The notes beneath the pieces are model-generated. The model had not been told where the DNA came from. It was given only the letters and a program-made list of their open reading frames with translations, and made no database searches. A stretch of DNA of 35,902 nucleotides, taken from the NCBI GenBank assembly GCA_029247265.1, contig JAQWLN010000039.1, positions 1 to 35,902 of the forward strand. Direction: 5' to 3'. This document shows positions 1 to 7,415 of the stretch, one piece after another (position 1 is the stretch's first letter; every line of letters begins with the position of its first letter). This DNA comes from Fuerstiella sp. Lineage in GTDB: Bacteria > Planctomycetota > Planctomycetia > Planctomycetales > Planctomycetaceae. The translations under genes and the position numbers were made by a program.

Positions 1-30
1 TTGATGTAACGGCTGCGGTTCGTGTACAAC

Positions 31-56
31 CGCTCGTCAATGCTCGTCAATGCTCG
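31..56. repeat. Short tandem repeat, 10-bp unit
   Basis: The unit NGCTCGTCAA occurs twice head to tail (31-40 and 41-50), followed by a partial third copy TGCTCG (51-56). The first copy differs from the second only in its first base. It is too short to assign a function. Confidence 0.5.
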
Positions 57-366
57 CTGTGCAGCGTGCTGAAGACGTCGCCACAAAGAAGGGGCAGAAT
101 GATGATCAACGAACGAATCTGGAATTGTTCACGCGGACCCGGAATGTGGAGGTAAGCTCGAGTACCACTTGGGTCTGACCGCTTATTCATTAAGCTCGTC
201 AGCCACTCGTTGCCAGTATGGGCAGCCTCCACGACTCGAAATCACCCACTTGGGCTAAGCCAAAAGCCGATGCTCGGATAAAAGACTGGGATCCTCGCCG
301 CATATTTCCAAATCGTTCATTGGCAAGCAAATACTTTTCATAGAAGTGGTACACAGCAGGCCGGGG

Positions 367-383
367 CACTGGCAAAGCCAGTG
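367..383. repeat. Perfect 7-bp inverted repeat with AAA loop
   Basis: CACTGGC (367-373) and GCCAGTG (377-383) flank an AAA loop. It sits 34 bp past the stop codon of the minus-strand MlrC-family gene, so it could fold at the 3' end of that transcript. No T-run follows on the minus strand, so it is not a textbook intrinsic terminator. My memory is that closely similar CACTGGC-type hairpins recur in planctomycete intergenic regions, which would make it a REP-like dispersed repeat. That is not testable within this window. Confidence 0.45.
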
Positions 384-417
384 GTACCCGCGGTTGTGAG
401 GCCCGGTGGACAGACTG

Positions 418-1914
418 TCAACTTCTGCGGAACACGTCGGCCACGGGATGAAATTTGACGCCATCGTCCAGTGGAAAGATCGGTCGCGCACAGATGGTGT
501 GTCCCAGACTTTTCAGGTTCGCGCTGGTTGATCCGGGTGCGTCCACGTTGATCAGTTGCGCACACCAGTCGGCAAACATATGTGGCTCGCAGTGCGGCGA
601 CTTGACCACCACCATATCGAAGCGCTTGGGATCCTGTCCGTTGGCGTAGAACCACGAACGATCAAACAGGCTGACCGGGTACGTACCGACCACCAGCGTA
701 ATGTTGTCGGATTCCAGCACGGCCGTGTCGCCGGAGTTCCAGTTCCAGCCGAATGACTCGCTGAAAAAGCTGCCGTCAGACAGTGATCGCACGCGAACCT
801 GCAATTCCAGCGGCTGAAACCGAGCAGGGTCCAGCGCGCCGCCGACGGTGGTTTGAATTGTCGCACCGACGCCTGCTGTCATCGCCTGCTGAACCGCAGC
901 CGCGTCCACGATGGGCGCCAGTAAGCGGCCCTTGTATCCCTGGCGCACTGCCTCCCGCACGATCGCGTTGCTGTCACCTGATGCGCCGGAACTGGTAGCA
1001 TCGGCAGCGTCGATCATCGCGACTGCTCCTGACGCAACGGCGGCGGCCTGCCGAATGGCGTCTTCCAGACCAGTCAGTGGCACCTGCATTTTTTCACGGT
1101 GTTTCCAGAAGCGATTCGCCAGGTCGATGGCCCGTTCCTTTGCAGTCGCTTCGTCACCATTCATCACGACAAAGCCGTTGGTACGAAGTTCCGGAACATC
1201 GGTAAACGGATTGCCCCACATCACGCCTGCAGAAAGTCCTTTATCGCTGGCTTCAAACGATTGGGCCAGCCGAATGCACTCAGAAACCGCACCGGATTCA
1301 GTGATCATTTCATCGCCGCGTGCCAGCACGGGGATTTTCACTCGTGCGGTCACCGGCCGAACGTCGCCCGCCACAATCTGCAGCAGCAGCTTTGCCGCTC
1401 GAGCCCCCGTTTCGAAAAAATCGACGTGAGGATAGGTATGGAACGCAACGACCGCGTCCGCGTGTTTCAGCATGCGGTCTGTCAGAATTCCGTGAAGATC
1501 CAGCGAGACCACAAACGGAATGTCTTCGCCAAGAATGCGGCGTGCTTCCTGCAGCAGATAGCCTTCCGGATCGTTTTCGTTTTCCGCCTGCATCGCCCCG
1601 TGCAGACTGAAATACGCCGCGTCGACGCTGCCCAGTTCGTCCAGGCTGTTCAGAAACTCACTGCTCAGCCGTTCAAAACTGTCCGCTGAAAGTACTCCGC
1701 CTGATGTGTTGGAACTGGCCGCAAACGCGGGCGCCAGTTCCACGTCGTCCGCCGCATCGAATACGCTTAACGCTCCGCCAACTTCTTCCTTCACGCTGCG
1801 ATGATAGTCGACAACGGCCTGCCCACGGGCCGTTCGGAAATCTTCGTACCGGCTGGGGGAAGGATTGAAAGTCGAAACTTCCTGCTTACATTCCGCAATC
1901 GCAATTCGTGACAT
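418..1914 (-). CDS. MlrC/M81-family metallohydrolase
   Basis: A 498-residue protein of the MlrC family (M81; DUF1485 plus MlrC C-terminal domain). The name comes from microcystin degradation, but most family members act on unknown substrates. The N-terminus (RIAIAECKQEVSTFNP) is typical. Likely zinc ligands are Asp139 and His141 in DLHG and a His in the AFHTYPHVD segment (about 159-163). No signal peptide is seen, so it is probably cytoplasmic. An in-frame ATG at 1920 is possible. I prefer 1914 because GGAG at 1921-1924 lies 6 nt upstream of it, whereas the same GGAG abuts the 1920 ATG. It lies 45 bp downstream of the mannonate-dehydratase-like gene on the same strand and is probably co-transcribed. 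The setting suggests hydrolysis of a small sugar-acid-derived or amide compound rather than a peptide; that part is inference. Confidence 0.88.
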   Translation of the reverse strand: MSRIAIAECKQEVSTFNPSPSRYEDFRTARGQAVVDYHRSVKEEVGGALSVFDAADDVELAPAFAASSNTSGGVLSADSFERLSSEFLNSLDELGSVDAAYFSLHGAMQAENENDPEGYLLQEARRILGEDIPFVVSLDLHGILTDRMLKHADAVVAFHTYPHVDFFETGARAAKLLLQIVAGDVRPVTARVKIPVLARGDEMITESGAVSECIRLAQSFEASDKGLSAGVMWGNPFTDVPELRTNGFVVMNGDEATAKERAIDLANRFWKHREKMQVPLTGLEDAIRQAAAVASGAVAMIDAADATSSGASGDSNAIVREAVRQGYKGRLLAPIVDAAAVQQAMTAGVGATIQTTVGGALDPARFQPLELQVRVRSLSDGSFFSESFGWNWNSGDTAVLESDNITLVVGTYPVSLFDRSWFYANGQDPKRFDMVVVKSPHCEPHMFADWCAQLINVDAPGSTSANLKSLGHTICARPIFPLDDGVKFHPVADVFRRS

Positions 1915-1959
1915 TATCATCTCCGCGGCATTGTGGACAAAAACATGAGTGGTAACTGT

Positions 1960-3189
1960 TCAGGGACGAATCACGCTTCCGTCGCGACGACGAATCGCCG
2001 GCCACGCGCCATTGAAAGGATGGTCCCGGTACGGATAGCGGCTGGCCAGCGATTCATCGATATCGATGCCCCAGCCAGGTTGCTCATTGGCCCACAGCAT
2101 TCCGTCGCGCAGTTCCGGACAGCCCGGAAACACATCCAGAGTTGCCTGATTAAATCGCGTGAACTCCTGAATGCCGAAATTGGGCACGGCAAGATCCAGC
2201 GCCAGGTTGGCCGCGTGTCCGATGGGTGAAGTGTCTCCCGGTCCGTGCCACGCGGTGCGAACCCCGAAGAATTCGCAAAGTGCAGCCAGCTTGCGAGCGG
2301 GCGTCAAACCGCCGATATCCGACAGATGCACTCGAATAAAGTCGATCAACTGCTCCTTGATCAGCGGTAGGTATTCGTTGACGTTGGTGAACAGTTCTCC
2401 CATGGCAATCGGAGTACTGCTGGCGGCCCGCAGACGGCGAAAACTGTTGATATCCTCCGGAGGCAGCGCGTCTTCCAGAAAGAACAGTCGATACGGTTCC
2501 AGATCCTTTGACAGCTGAATGGCGAGGGCAGCGGGCAGGCGCTCGTGAATATCGTGCAGCAGTTCAATCTCGTCACCTAGCTGGTTGCGAGCCGTTTCGA
2601 ACAGTTTGGGGGCCAGCCGGACGTAATCGGCCGGTTCAAACACATTCTGCGGCGCGGTTGGGCCGTCGACGGTTTCGTGAGTCTGCAGGTCCGATTCTGT
2701 GCCGTAGGTCGCCTGGCCGGGCACTTCCACCTGCATACGAATGTGACGGAAGCCTTCAACCATCAATTTGTGAGCGTCGTCGATGACGTCCTGGAACTCA
2801 CGTCCCGAAGCATGCACATACACGGGCGCAGCCATGCGACACTTACCGCCCAGCAGCTCGTGCACCGGCATGCCAGCTCGCTTGCCTTTGATATCCCACA
2901 TTGCCATGTCGACACCGGATAAGGCGTTATTCAGAACGGGGCCCTGACGCCAGTAAGAACTGACGTACGCGGATTGCCAGATGTCTTCGATCTCATCGAC
3001 GTTGCGTCCTTTCAAAAACGGAGCGAGATATTTGTCGACAGCTTCAATCACGGCCAGCGGTCGCTGCGTGAACGTAGCACAGCCCAGACCATGCAATCCG
3101 TCGTCACTGGTTTCGACCTTCACCACGACCAGGCGAATGTCGGCAGGAGCGGTGGCGATGCAGCGGATGTTCTCAATACGTACTGTCAT
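1960..3189 (-). CDS. Enolase-superfamily dehydratase, mannonate dehydratase-like (ManD/RspA group)
   Basis: A 409-residue enolase-superfamily protein resembling the ManD/RspA branch, which dehydrates D-mannonate or related aldonates to 2-keto-3-deoxy sugar acids. Visible active-site residues fit that branch: Tyr162 region (QATYG), Asp213 and His215 in HDIHERL, Glu239 in FFLED, Glu265 in IAMGELF, His315 in TAWHGPGD and Glu342 in IQEF. The DIGGLTPARKLA segment is also typical. A longer in-frame start at 3318 exists, but its first 43 residues are basic and unlike the family; MTVRIENIRC at 3189 matches the normal N-terminus. It is divergent from the next enolase-superfamily gene (153 bp apart) and 45 bp upstream of the MlrC-family gene. 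Many ManD-like proteins have low or no mannonate activity, so substrate is uncertain. Confidence 0.88.
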   Translation of the reverse strand: MTVRIENIRCIATAPADIRLVVVKVETSDDGLHGLGCATFTQRPLAVIEAVDKYLAPFLKGRNVDEIEDIWQSAYVSSYWRQGPVLNNALSGVDMAMWDIKGKRAGMPVHELLGGKCRMAAPVYVHASGREFQDVIDDAHKLMVEGFRHIRMQVEVPGQATYGTESDLQTHETVDGPTAPQNVFEPADYVRLAPKLFETARNQLGDEIELLHDIHERLPAALAIQLSKDLEPYRLFFLEDALPPEDINSFRRLRAASSTPIAMGELFTNVNEYLPLIKEQLIDFIRVHLSDIGGLTPARKLAALCEFFGVRTAWHGPGDTSPIGHAANLALDLAVPNFGIQEFTRFNQATLDVFPGCPELRDGMLWANEQPGWGIDIDESLASRYPYRDHPFNGAWPAIRRRDGSVIRP

Positions 3190-3342
3190 GTTTCGTTTTC
3201 TGCGTGTCTTCGATTTCCCGGTGGTTCTGATCAGCAGACCGGACGAAATATTCGCCGCCACTCGATATGCTTGTACTGCAGGGTCGTTGAATCCGCACCA
3301 GTCAGTCAAGCATCGCACGCAGGAATCAGAAAGATCAGACGG
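3190..3342. promoter_or_regulatory. Divergent promoter region between two enolase-superfamily genes
   Basis: This 153-bp gap separates the minus-strand ManD-like gene from the plus-strand atypical enolase-superfamily gene, so promoters for both units must lie in or near it. I could not identify a clear operator or -35/-10 pair. No transcriptional regulator gene is adjacent. Confidence 0.4.
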
Positions 3343-4590
3343 ATGAAAATCGAATCGATCGAACGAATCTGGGTCGACATGCCATTAAAGGAAGTGCCGT
3401 GGCGGAACATGGTTCGCGAGATTCCACACTGGTCCCTGTTCGAACTGTGCAAAGTCACGCTCAGCAACGGAGTCGTGGGCGTCGGCGAAACGATGCCCTA
3501 CTACACCTGGGGTGAAGTGACGGATGAAGCCGTCGATCGCGCGAACGGAAAACACCCCGCGTCGGTAATGTGGGACGATTCGCTGGGAGCCGGATTGCAG
3601 ATGGCCCTATTCGATGCGGTTGGCAAATCGCTCGACACGCCAGTCTGGGCACTGCTCGGCCGGAAAGTTCGCTCGTTCGCTCACGTCGGCTGGTGGGCGA
3701 TTGACATGCCGGTCGAAGACTGGATTCTTGAATGCGCTGAGGCTGTCAAGCACGGTTATACGACATTTAAGACCAAGGCGAGACCATGGTTCGACCTTGG
3801 GGATCAGGTCGCTCGATTGTCCGATGCCGTGCCGGATCACTTCAAACTGGACATGGACTTTAACGACTTTGGACTGGACCCGGCGATTGCTCGGCCGCTG
3901 TGCAAACGGCTGGAACAATTCAAGAAGGTTGCGATCTGGGAAAGTCCTATCGCCCAGGAAGACGTCGAAGGTAACCGAACGCTGCGTCAACACCTGAGCG
4001 TTCCCATCGCTCATCATATTGATCGACCGGCGTTTGAAACTCAGATCCGACGCGACATCTGTGACGGTTTTGTAATGGAAGGCGGCATCAGCCACGCCCT
4101 CGGCCGAGGCCGCACGTGTGCAGAATTCAACAAACCCTTCTGGCTGCAATGGGTCGGATCCAACCTTGCTGCGACGTACTGTCTGCACATTCAGGCTGCC
4201 CTGTCCCATGCTCGCTGGCCCGCCATTCACTGCAACCACATGTACGCCGATCAGTTTGTGGACGAACCGTGGGTCGTATCGAACGGGCTGAGTGCCATTC
4301 CCGATCAACCGGGCATCGGAGTAACAATGAACTGGGACACGGTCGAAAAGTACCGCATAGATGCGAAGGACAAACCGTATCCGCACCCCGGGTTGCTGCT
4401 GCGGCTGGACTGGCCATCCGGAACGACAAGCTGGTTTACTCATGCCCAGCAATTGTGGGACGCCTTCAGCTGCGGCGACCTGCCGGCATTTGTGACGGGA
4501 GTAAATCTTACTCGCGTTAACGACGACGGTTCTGAAGAATGGCTCCAACGCTACGAGCAGGCCTGTGCATCGCCCATACACGAACCCTGA
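3343..4590 (+). CDS. Enolase-superfamily protein with non-canonical active site
   Basis: A 415-residue protein with the mandelate racemase/muconate lactonising enzyme N-terminal cap and barrel. The N-terminus MKIESIERIWVDMP is typical and fixes the start at 3343; the open frame extends upstream but only into the divergent gene. Lys143 and Lys145 (KTKARP) could match the KxK motif, Asp170/Asp172 (KLDMDF) the first metal ligand and Glu200 (WESP) the second. The third ligand is odd: the usual PIAxGE reads PIAHHID (221-227), with Ile at the Glu position. The later lysine-type segment reads FVMEGG, and the strand that usually carries a catalytic His reads LQWVGSN. It may have a changed reaction, or bind without catalysing. 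Context with two intact paralogues and a transporter suggests a sugar-acid pathway role. Confidence 0.82.
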   Translation: MKIESIERIWVDMPLKEVPWRNMVREIPHWSLFELCKVTLSNGVVGVGETMPYYTWGEVTDEAVDRANGKHPASVMWDDSLGAGLQMALFDAVGKSLDTPVWALLGRKVRSFAHVGWWAIDMPVEDWILECAEAVKHGYTTFKTKARPWFDLGDQVARLSDAVPDHFKLDMDFNDFGLDPAIARPLCKRLEQFKKVAIWESPIAQEDVEGNRTLRQHLSVPIAHHIDRPAFETQIRRDICDGFVMEGGISHALGRGRTCAEFNKPFWLQWVGSNLAATYCLHIQAALSHARWPAIHCNHMYADQFVDEPWVVSNGLSAIPDQPGIGVTMNWDTVEKYRIDAKDKPYPHPGLLLRLDWPSGTTSWFTHAQQLWDAFSCGDLPAFVTGVNLTRVNDDGSEEWLQRYEQACASPIHEP

Positions 4591-4601
4591 TCCCATAGCG
4601 C

Positions 4602-4650
4602 GCTGCCAGCGTACCGTTTGTTATTTAGTACGGACACGCCCGCTGGCAGC
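4602..4650. terminator. Inverted repeat between convergent genes, possible bidirectional terminator
   Basis: GCTGCCAGCG (4602-4611) is perfectly complementary to CGCTGGCAGC (4641-4650), with a 29-nt AT-rich loop containing TTTGTTATTTA. It lies in the 65-bp gap between the stop of the plus-strand enolase-superfamily gene and the stop of the minus-strand MFS gene. This is where a shared terminator is expected. The T-rich tract is in the loop rather than after the stem. Confidence 0.55.
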
Positions 4651-4655
4651 AGGCA

Positions 4656-6032
4656 CTACGTGTCGGTGAATTCCGGGCGGTCCAGTGAGTTCGTGCAGTT
4701 GATGAACAGCCAGCACACGCCGCTGATCATGTACATGACTCCCACCAGCAGAAACACCGGTTCGTAGTGGACGATCTTCGTCGTCTGGCCAACTGCACCT
4801 TCGTACGTGGCGTATCGATCCAGCAGGAATCCTCCGACCAGCGGTGTCACGACGCCACCCGCACTGCCGGCACTGTTAATAATGCTGAATACGGTGGCCG
4901 AATAACGCCCGCCCATATCGGTTGACGTTCCCCAGACAGTCGGTTGTGTCCAGTCGCTGAAGAATTTGGTCGCGAACAGCAGCCAAGCGCCGGTCATGGG
5001 ATTCGCATGCGTAATGGACATGTACAGGCAAATACAGGCGATCACCTTTCCTGAGAATCCTGTCAGCGAACGAGACAGCCTGCGGTTGCCCGTGCGACTT
5101 ATCAGCCCGTCGTTAATGAAGCCTCCGGCAACGCCGCCCAGTGCGCCACCCCACAGTGGCAGACTGGCTAACAGGCCCAGAACAATCTTGTCCGAAACGC
5201 CTCGAGCCTCGATGAAGTAACTGGCCATCAGCGCAGAATAGACGTAGTCGGCGCCAGCATTCATGAACTGCTGCACGATAAAAATCGACAGACTGCGATT
5301 GCGGATGGCTCTGCGAAAAGGCAATACCTTTGGCGCATCCTCGTTATCCGTTTCGCCTTCTCGAATCAAATCAACTTCTGCCTGATTCGTCGCCGGGTCG
5401 TCTTCCGGACGATTGCGACACAGTCGGTAAAACAACAATGCAAACATGAGTCCGATCGCCGACAGAATAACCAAAGATGATCTCCACGACAGTCCCGCGC
5501 CCAGCATGAACCCAAACACCACCGTCGATATAGCACCGCCGCTGCGTCCGAAGAAACTTGCGATCAGCCCCTGCAAAACCGTGCGGCCTTTCAGCGGAAA
5601 CCAGATACGAGTCATCTTGGCAAGCGACGGATAACATCCGGCCTGAGCTGCTCCGAATGCCAGCCGTGAGGCTCCGAGTCCGGTCAGAGACCCTGTCATC
5701 CCGACGGCCGGCATTGCCAGTGACCATGCAGCGATGATGATTCCCAGGAACATGTGCGGCCCAAACAGATCGCATACAATTCCACCGGGTATCTGCCCCA
5801 GCGCGTATGTCACGTTGAAAAGCGTGTAGAGTCCTCCTAACTGCTGTTCGCTGAATCCGAATTCGGCTTTCAATTCCGGTTGCACCATCACCCACGTGTA
5901 GCGATGCAGATACAGCATGAACGACGTACCGGCCGCCAGGCCAAACATCACCCAGCGTCGATTGGTGGGAGTGTCGCCCGGCCGGCTCGTGTCGGCTGGA
6001 GCAGAAAACGGATCTCCGTCTGTGTGACTCAC
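4656..6032 (-). CDS. MFS transporter, ACS (anion:cation symporter) type
   Basis: A 458-residue inner-membrane protein with about 12 hydrophobic segments and a short hydrophilic N-terminus. The pattern LHRYTWVMVQPELKAEF followed by FSEQQLGGLYTLFNVTYALG, and then QIPGGIVCDLFGP, is typical of ACS-family permeases for hexuronates, galactonate, glucarate and phthalate. The start is GTG at 6032, supported by GGGGAG (6040-6045) 7 nt upstream. It is convergent with the atypical enolase-superfamily gene and divergent from the galactonate-dehydratase-like gene. It therefore probably imports the sugar acid that the neighbouring dehydratases act on. The exact substrate cannot be read from the sequence. 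Confidence 0.88.
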   Translation of the reverse strand: MSHTDGDPFSAPADTSRPGDTPTNRRWVMFGLAAGTSFMLYLHRYTWVMVQPELKAEFGFSEQQLGGLYTLFNVTYALGQIPGGIVCDLFGPHMFLGIIIAAWSLAMPAVGMTGSLTGLGASRLAFGAAQAGCYPSLAKMTRIWFPLKGRTVLQGLIASFFGRSGGAISTVVFGFMLGAGLSWRSSLVILSAIGLMFALLFYRLCRNRPEDDPATNQAEVDLIREGETDNEDAPKVLPFRRAIRNRSLSIFIVQQFMNAGADYVYSALMASYFIEARGVSDKIVLGLLASLPLWGGALGGVAGGFINDGLISRTGNRRLSRSLTGFSGKVIACICLYMSITHANPMTGAWLLFATKFFSDWTQPTVWGTSTDMGGRYSATVFSIINSAGSAGGVVTPLVGGFLLDRYATYEGAVGQTTKIVHYEPVFLLVGVMYMISGVCWLFINCTNSLDRPEFTDT

Positions 6033-6039
6033 GTATCAG

Positions 6040-6045
6040 CTCCCC
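6040..6045 (-). promoter_or_regulatory. Strong Shine-Dalgarno for GTG start of MFS gene
   Basis: GGGGAG on the minus strand lies 7 nt before the GTG at 6032. It decides that start, because no ATG is in a suitable position. Confidence 0.65.
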
Positions 6046-6140
6046 GGCAAAGATTGCGAATGAAGTCGTTGTTTCCGAAACCTGGAACGCCAGCACCCGC
6101 TCGCTTGCCAGAATCAGGTTCACTACGTTAAGACATCCCC

Positions 6141-7271
6141 ATGAAGATTGCATCCATCCGAACTCATATCGTTGGCGAAGTCCGTCCGTTTCTGTTTGTC
6201 GTTGTGGAAACCGACGATGGAATTCAGGGGATCGGCGAAGCCGGTATCACCTGGCGTGAACCGGCTGTCGCAGGGTATATTGAAGCTCTCAAGCCATCAT
6301 TGATGGGTGAAGATCCGCGACGCATCGAACATCTGTGGCAGGTCATGCTGCGAAGCGGTTTCTTTCCTGGCGGGCGTATCGGGGCCGCTGCCATCAGTGC
6401 GATTGACATTGCGCTGTGGGATATCAAAGCGCGTTCACTTGGTGTGCCCGTGTATGAATTACTGGGAGGACTGGTACGGGATGGAGTTGCCTGCTACCCA
6501 CACGTAGCTGATAACGCTGTGGATGTCATGGTTGACGACTGCAACAGGCTGGCGTCGGAGGGCTGGCAATTCGTACGTTTCAATCTGCCGTCTCAGGGAG
6601 ATCACCTGGAACCCAGGGTCTCTGTGAGACAGGGAGTCGATCTTGTCACCGCAGTTCGGGAAGCGGTTGGACCGGACATCGGAATTATCATCGATGTCCA
6701 CACTCGACTGGATCCGGTCGATGCGGTTACGTTGTGCCGACAGCTGGAACCGCTCAATCCGTTCTTCGTGGAAGACCCTGTCCGCTGTGAAAACGCAGCT
6801 GCCATTGGACGGCTGCGACAGCACACGACTGTGCCAATCGCGATGGGCGAACAATATGCCACGAAGTGGGAGTTTCGTGAACCTGTCGAACAGGACTGGA
6901 TCGACTACTGCCGACTTGACCTGTGCATCGCGGGAGGCCTGACGGAAGCGCGTAAGATCGCCGGCTGGTGTGAGACGCACTACATCGCCATTGCTCCACA
7001 CAATCCACTCGGTCCGGTTTCGACGGCTGCCTGCCTGCACCTGGACCTGGCGACCAGCAACTTTGCCGTGCAGGAATGTGCCCGCATTCCGGGTGAAGTA
7101 CTGGCAGATTTATTCCCGAAACAGGTACCGTTTAAAGACGGTTACATGTACGCGCCTGACGAACCGGGCCTGGGAATTACCTTCGACGAATCAGCGGTCT
7201 CAAAGTATCCGGTTATGGAAGGCGACTGCCCGCGACTGCAGCGTGCGGATGGCTCATTCACGAACTGGTAA
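6141..7271 (+). CDS. Enolase-superfamily dehydratase, galactonate dehydratase-like
   Basis: A 376-residue mandelate racemase/muconate lactonising enzyme family protein close in motif layout to D-galactonate dehydratase (DgoD/GalD). Intact active-site residues are Asp185 and His187 in IDVHTRLDP, Glu211 in FFVEDP, Glu237 in PIAMGEQYA, His287 in IAPHNPLGP and Glu312 in FAVQE. The family dehydrates aldonates to 2-keto-3-deoxy acids in the cytoplasm using Mg2+. The start ATG gives a standard N-terminus (MKIASIRTHIVGEVRP), although no good SD precedes it. It is divergent from the MFS gene (108 bp). With the ManD-like gene nearby, the locus may handle more than one aldonate. Substrate is inferred only. 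Confidence 0.88.
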   Translation: MKIASIRTHIVGEVRPFLFVVVETDDGIQGIGEAGITWREPAVAGYIEALKPSLMGEDPRRIEHLWQVMLRSGFFPGGRIGAAAISAIDIALWDIKARSLGVPVYELLGGLVRDGVACYPHVADNAVDVMVDDCNRLASEGWQFVRFNLPSQGDHLEPRVSVRQGVDLVTAVREAVGPDIGIIIDVHTRLDPVDAVTLCRQLEPLNPFFVEDPVRCENAAAIGRLRQHTTVPIAMGEQYATKWEFREPVEQDWIDYCRLDLCIAGGLTEARKIAGWCETHYIAIAPHNPLGPVSTAACLHLDLATSNFAVQECARIPGEVLADLFPKQVPFKDGYMYAPDEPGLGITFDESAVSKYPVMEGDCPRLQRADGSFTNW

Positions 7272-7415
7272 CCAAAAAGATCACGTGTAACAGTGTCTTA
7301 ACGCTGCGAATCTTAAGCACAGAATGTGTTTGACGCTGGTTGCATCGCTCCGTTGTCGCGACTACCGTGTGGTTTACTGCTTTTAACTGTCAAAACGTGA
7401 ACCGGAACCTGTGTC

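Larger units (their letters stand above)
1..417. other. Gene-free left edge, no supported coding region
   Basis: No convincing gene is visible here. Short minus-strand open frames exist (for example 47-232), but they have no recognisable domain, signal peptide or good ribosome binding site. Positions 31-56 hold a small tandem repeat. Positions 367-383 hold a perfect hairpin sequence. The segment lies downstream of the MlrC-family gene, so it may simply be its 3' region. Confidence 0.5.

Noticed and set aside
47..232. 61-residue minus-strand frame at the left edge
   Set aside because: No domain, no signal and no good SD; too short to support.
3607..4596. 329-residue minus-strand open frame
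   Set aside because: It is antisense to the enolase-superfamily gene at 3343, which has the expected fold motifs.
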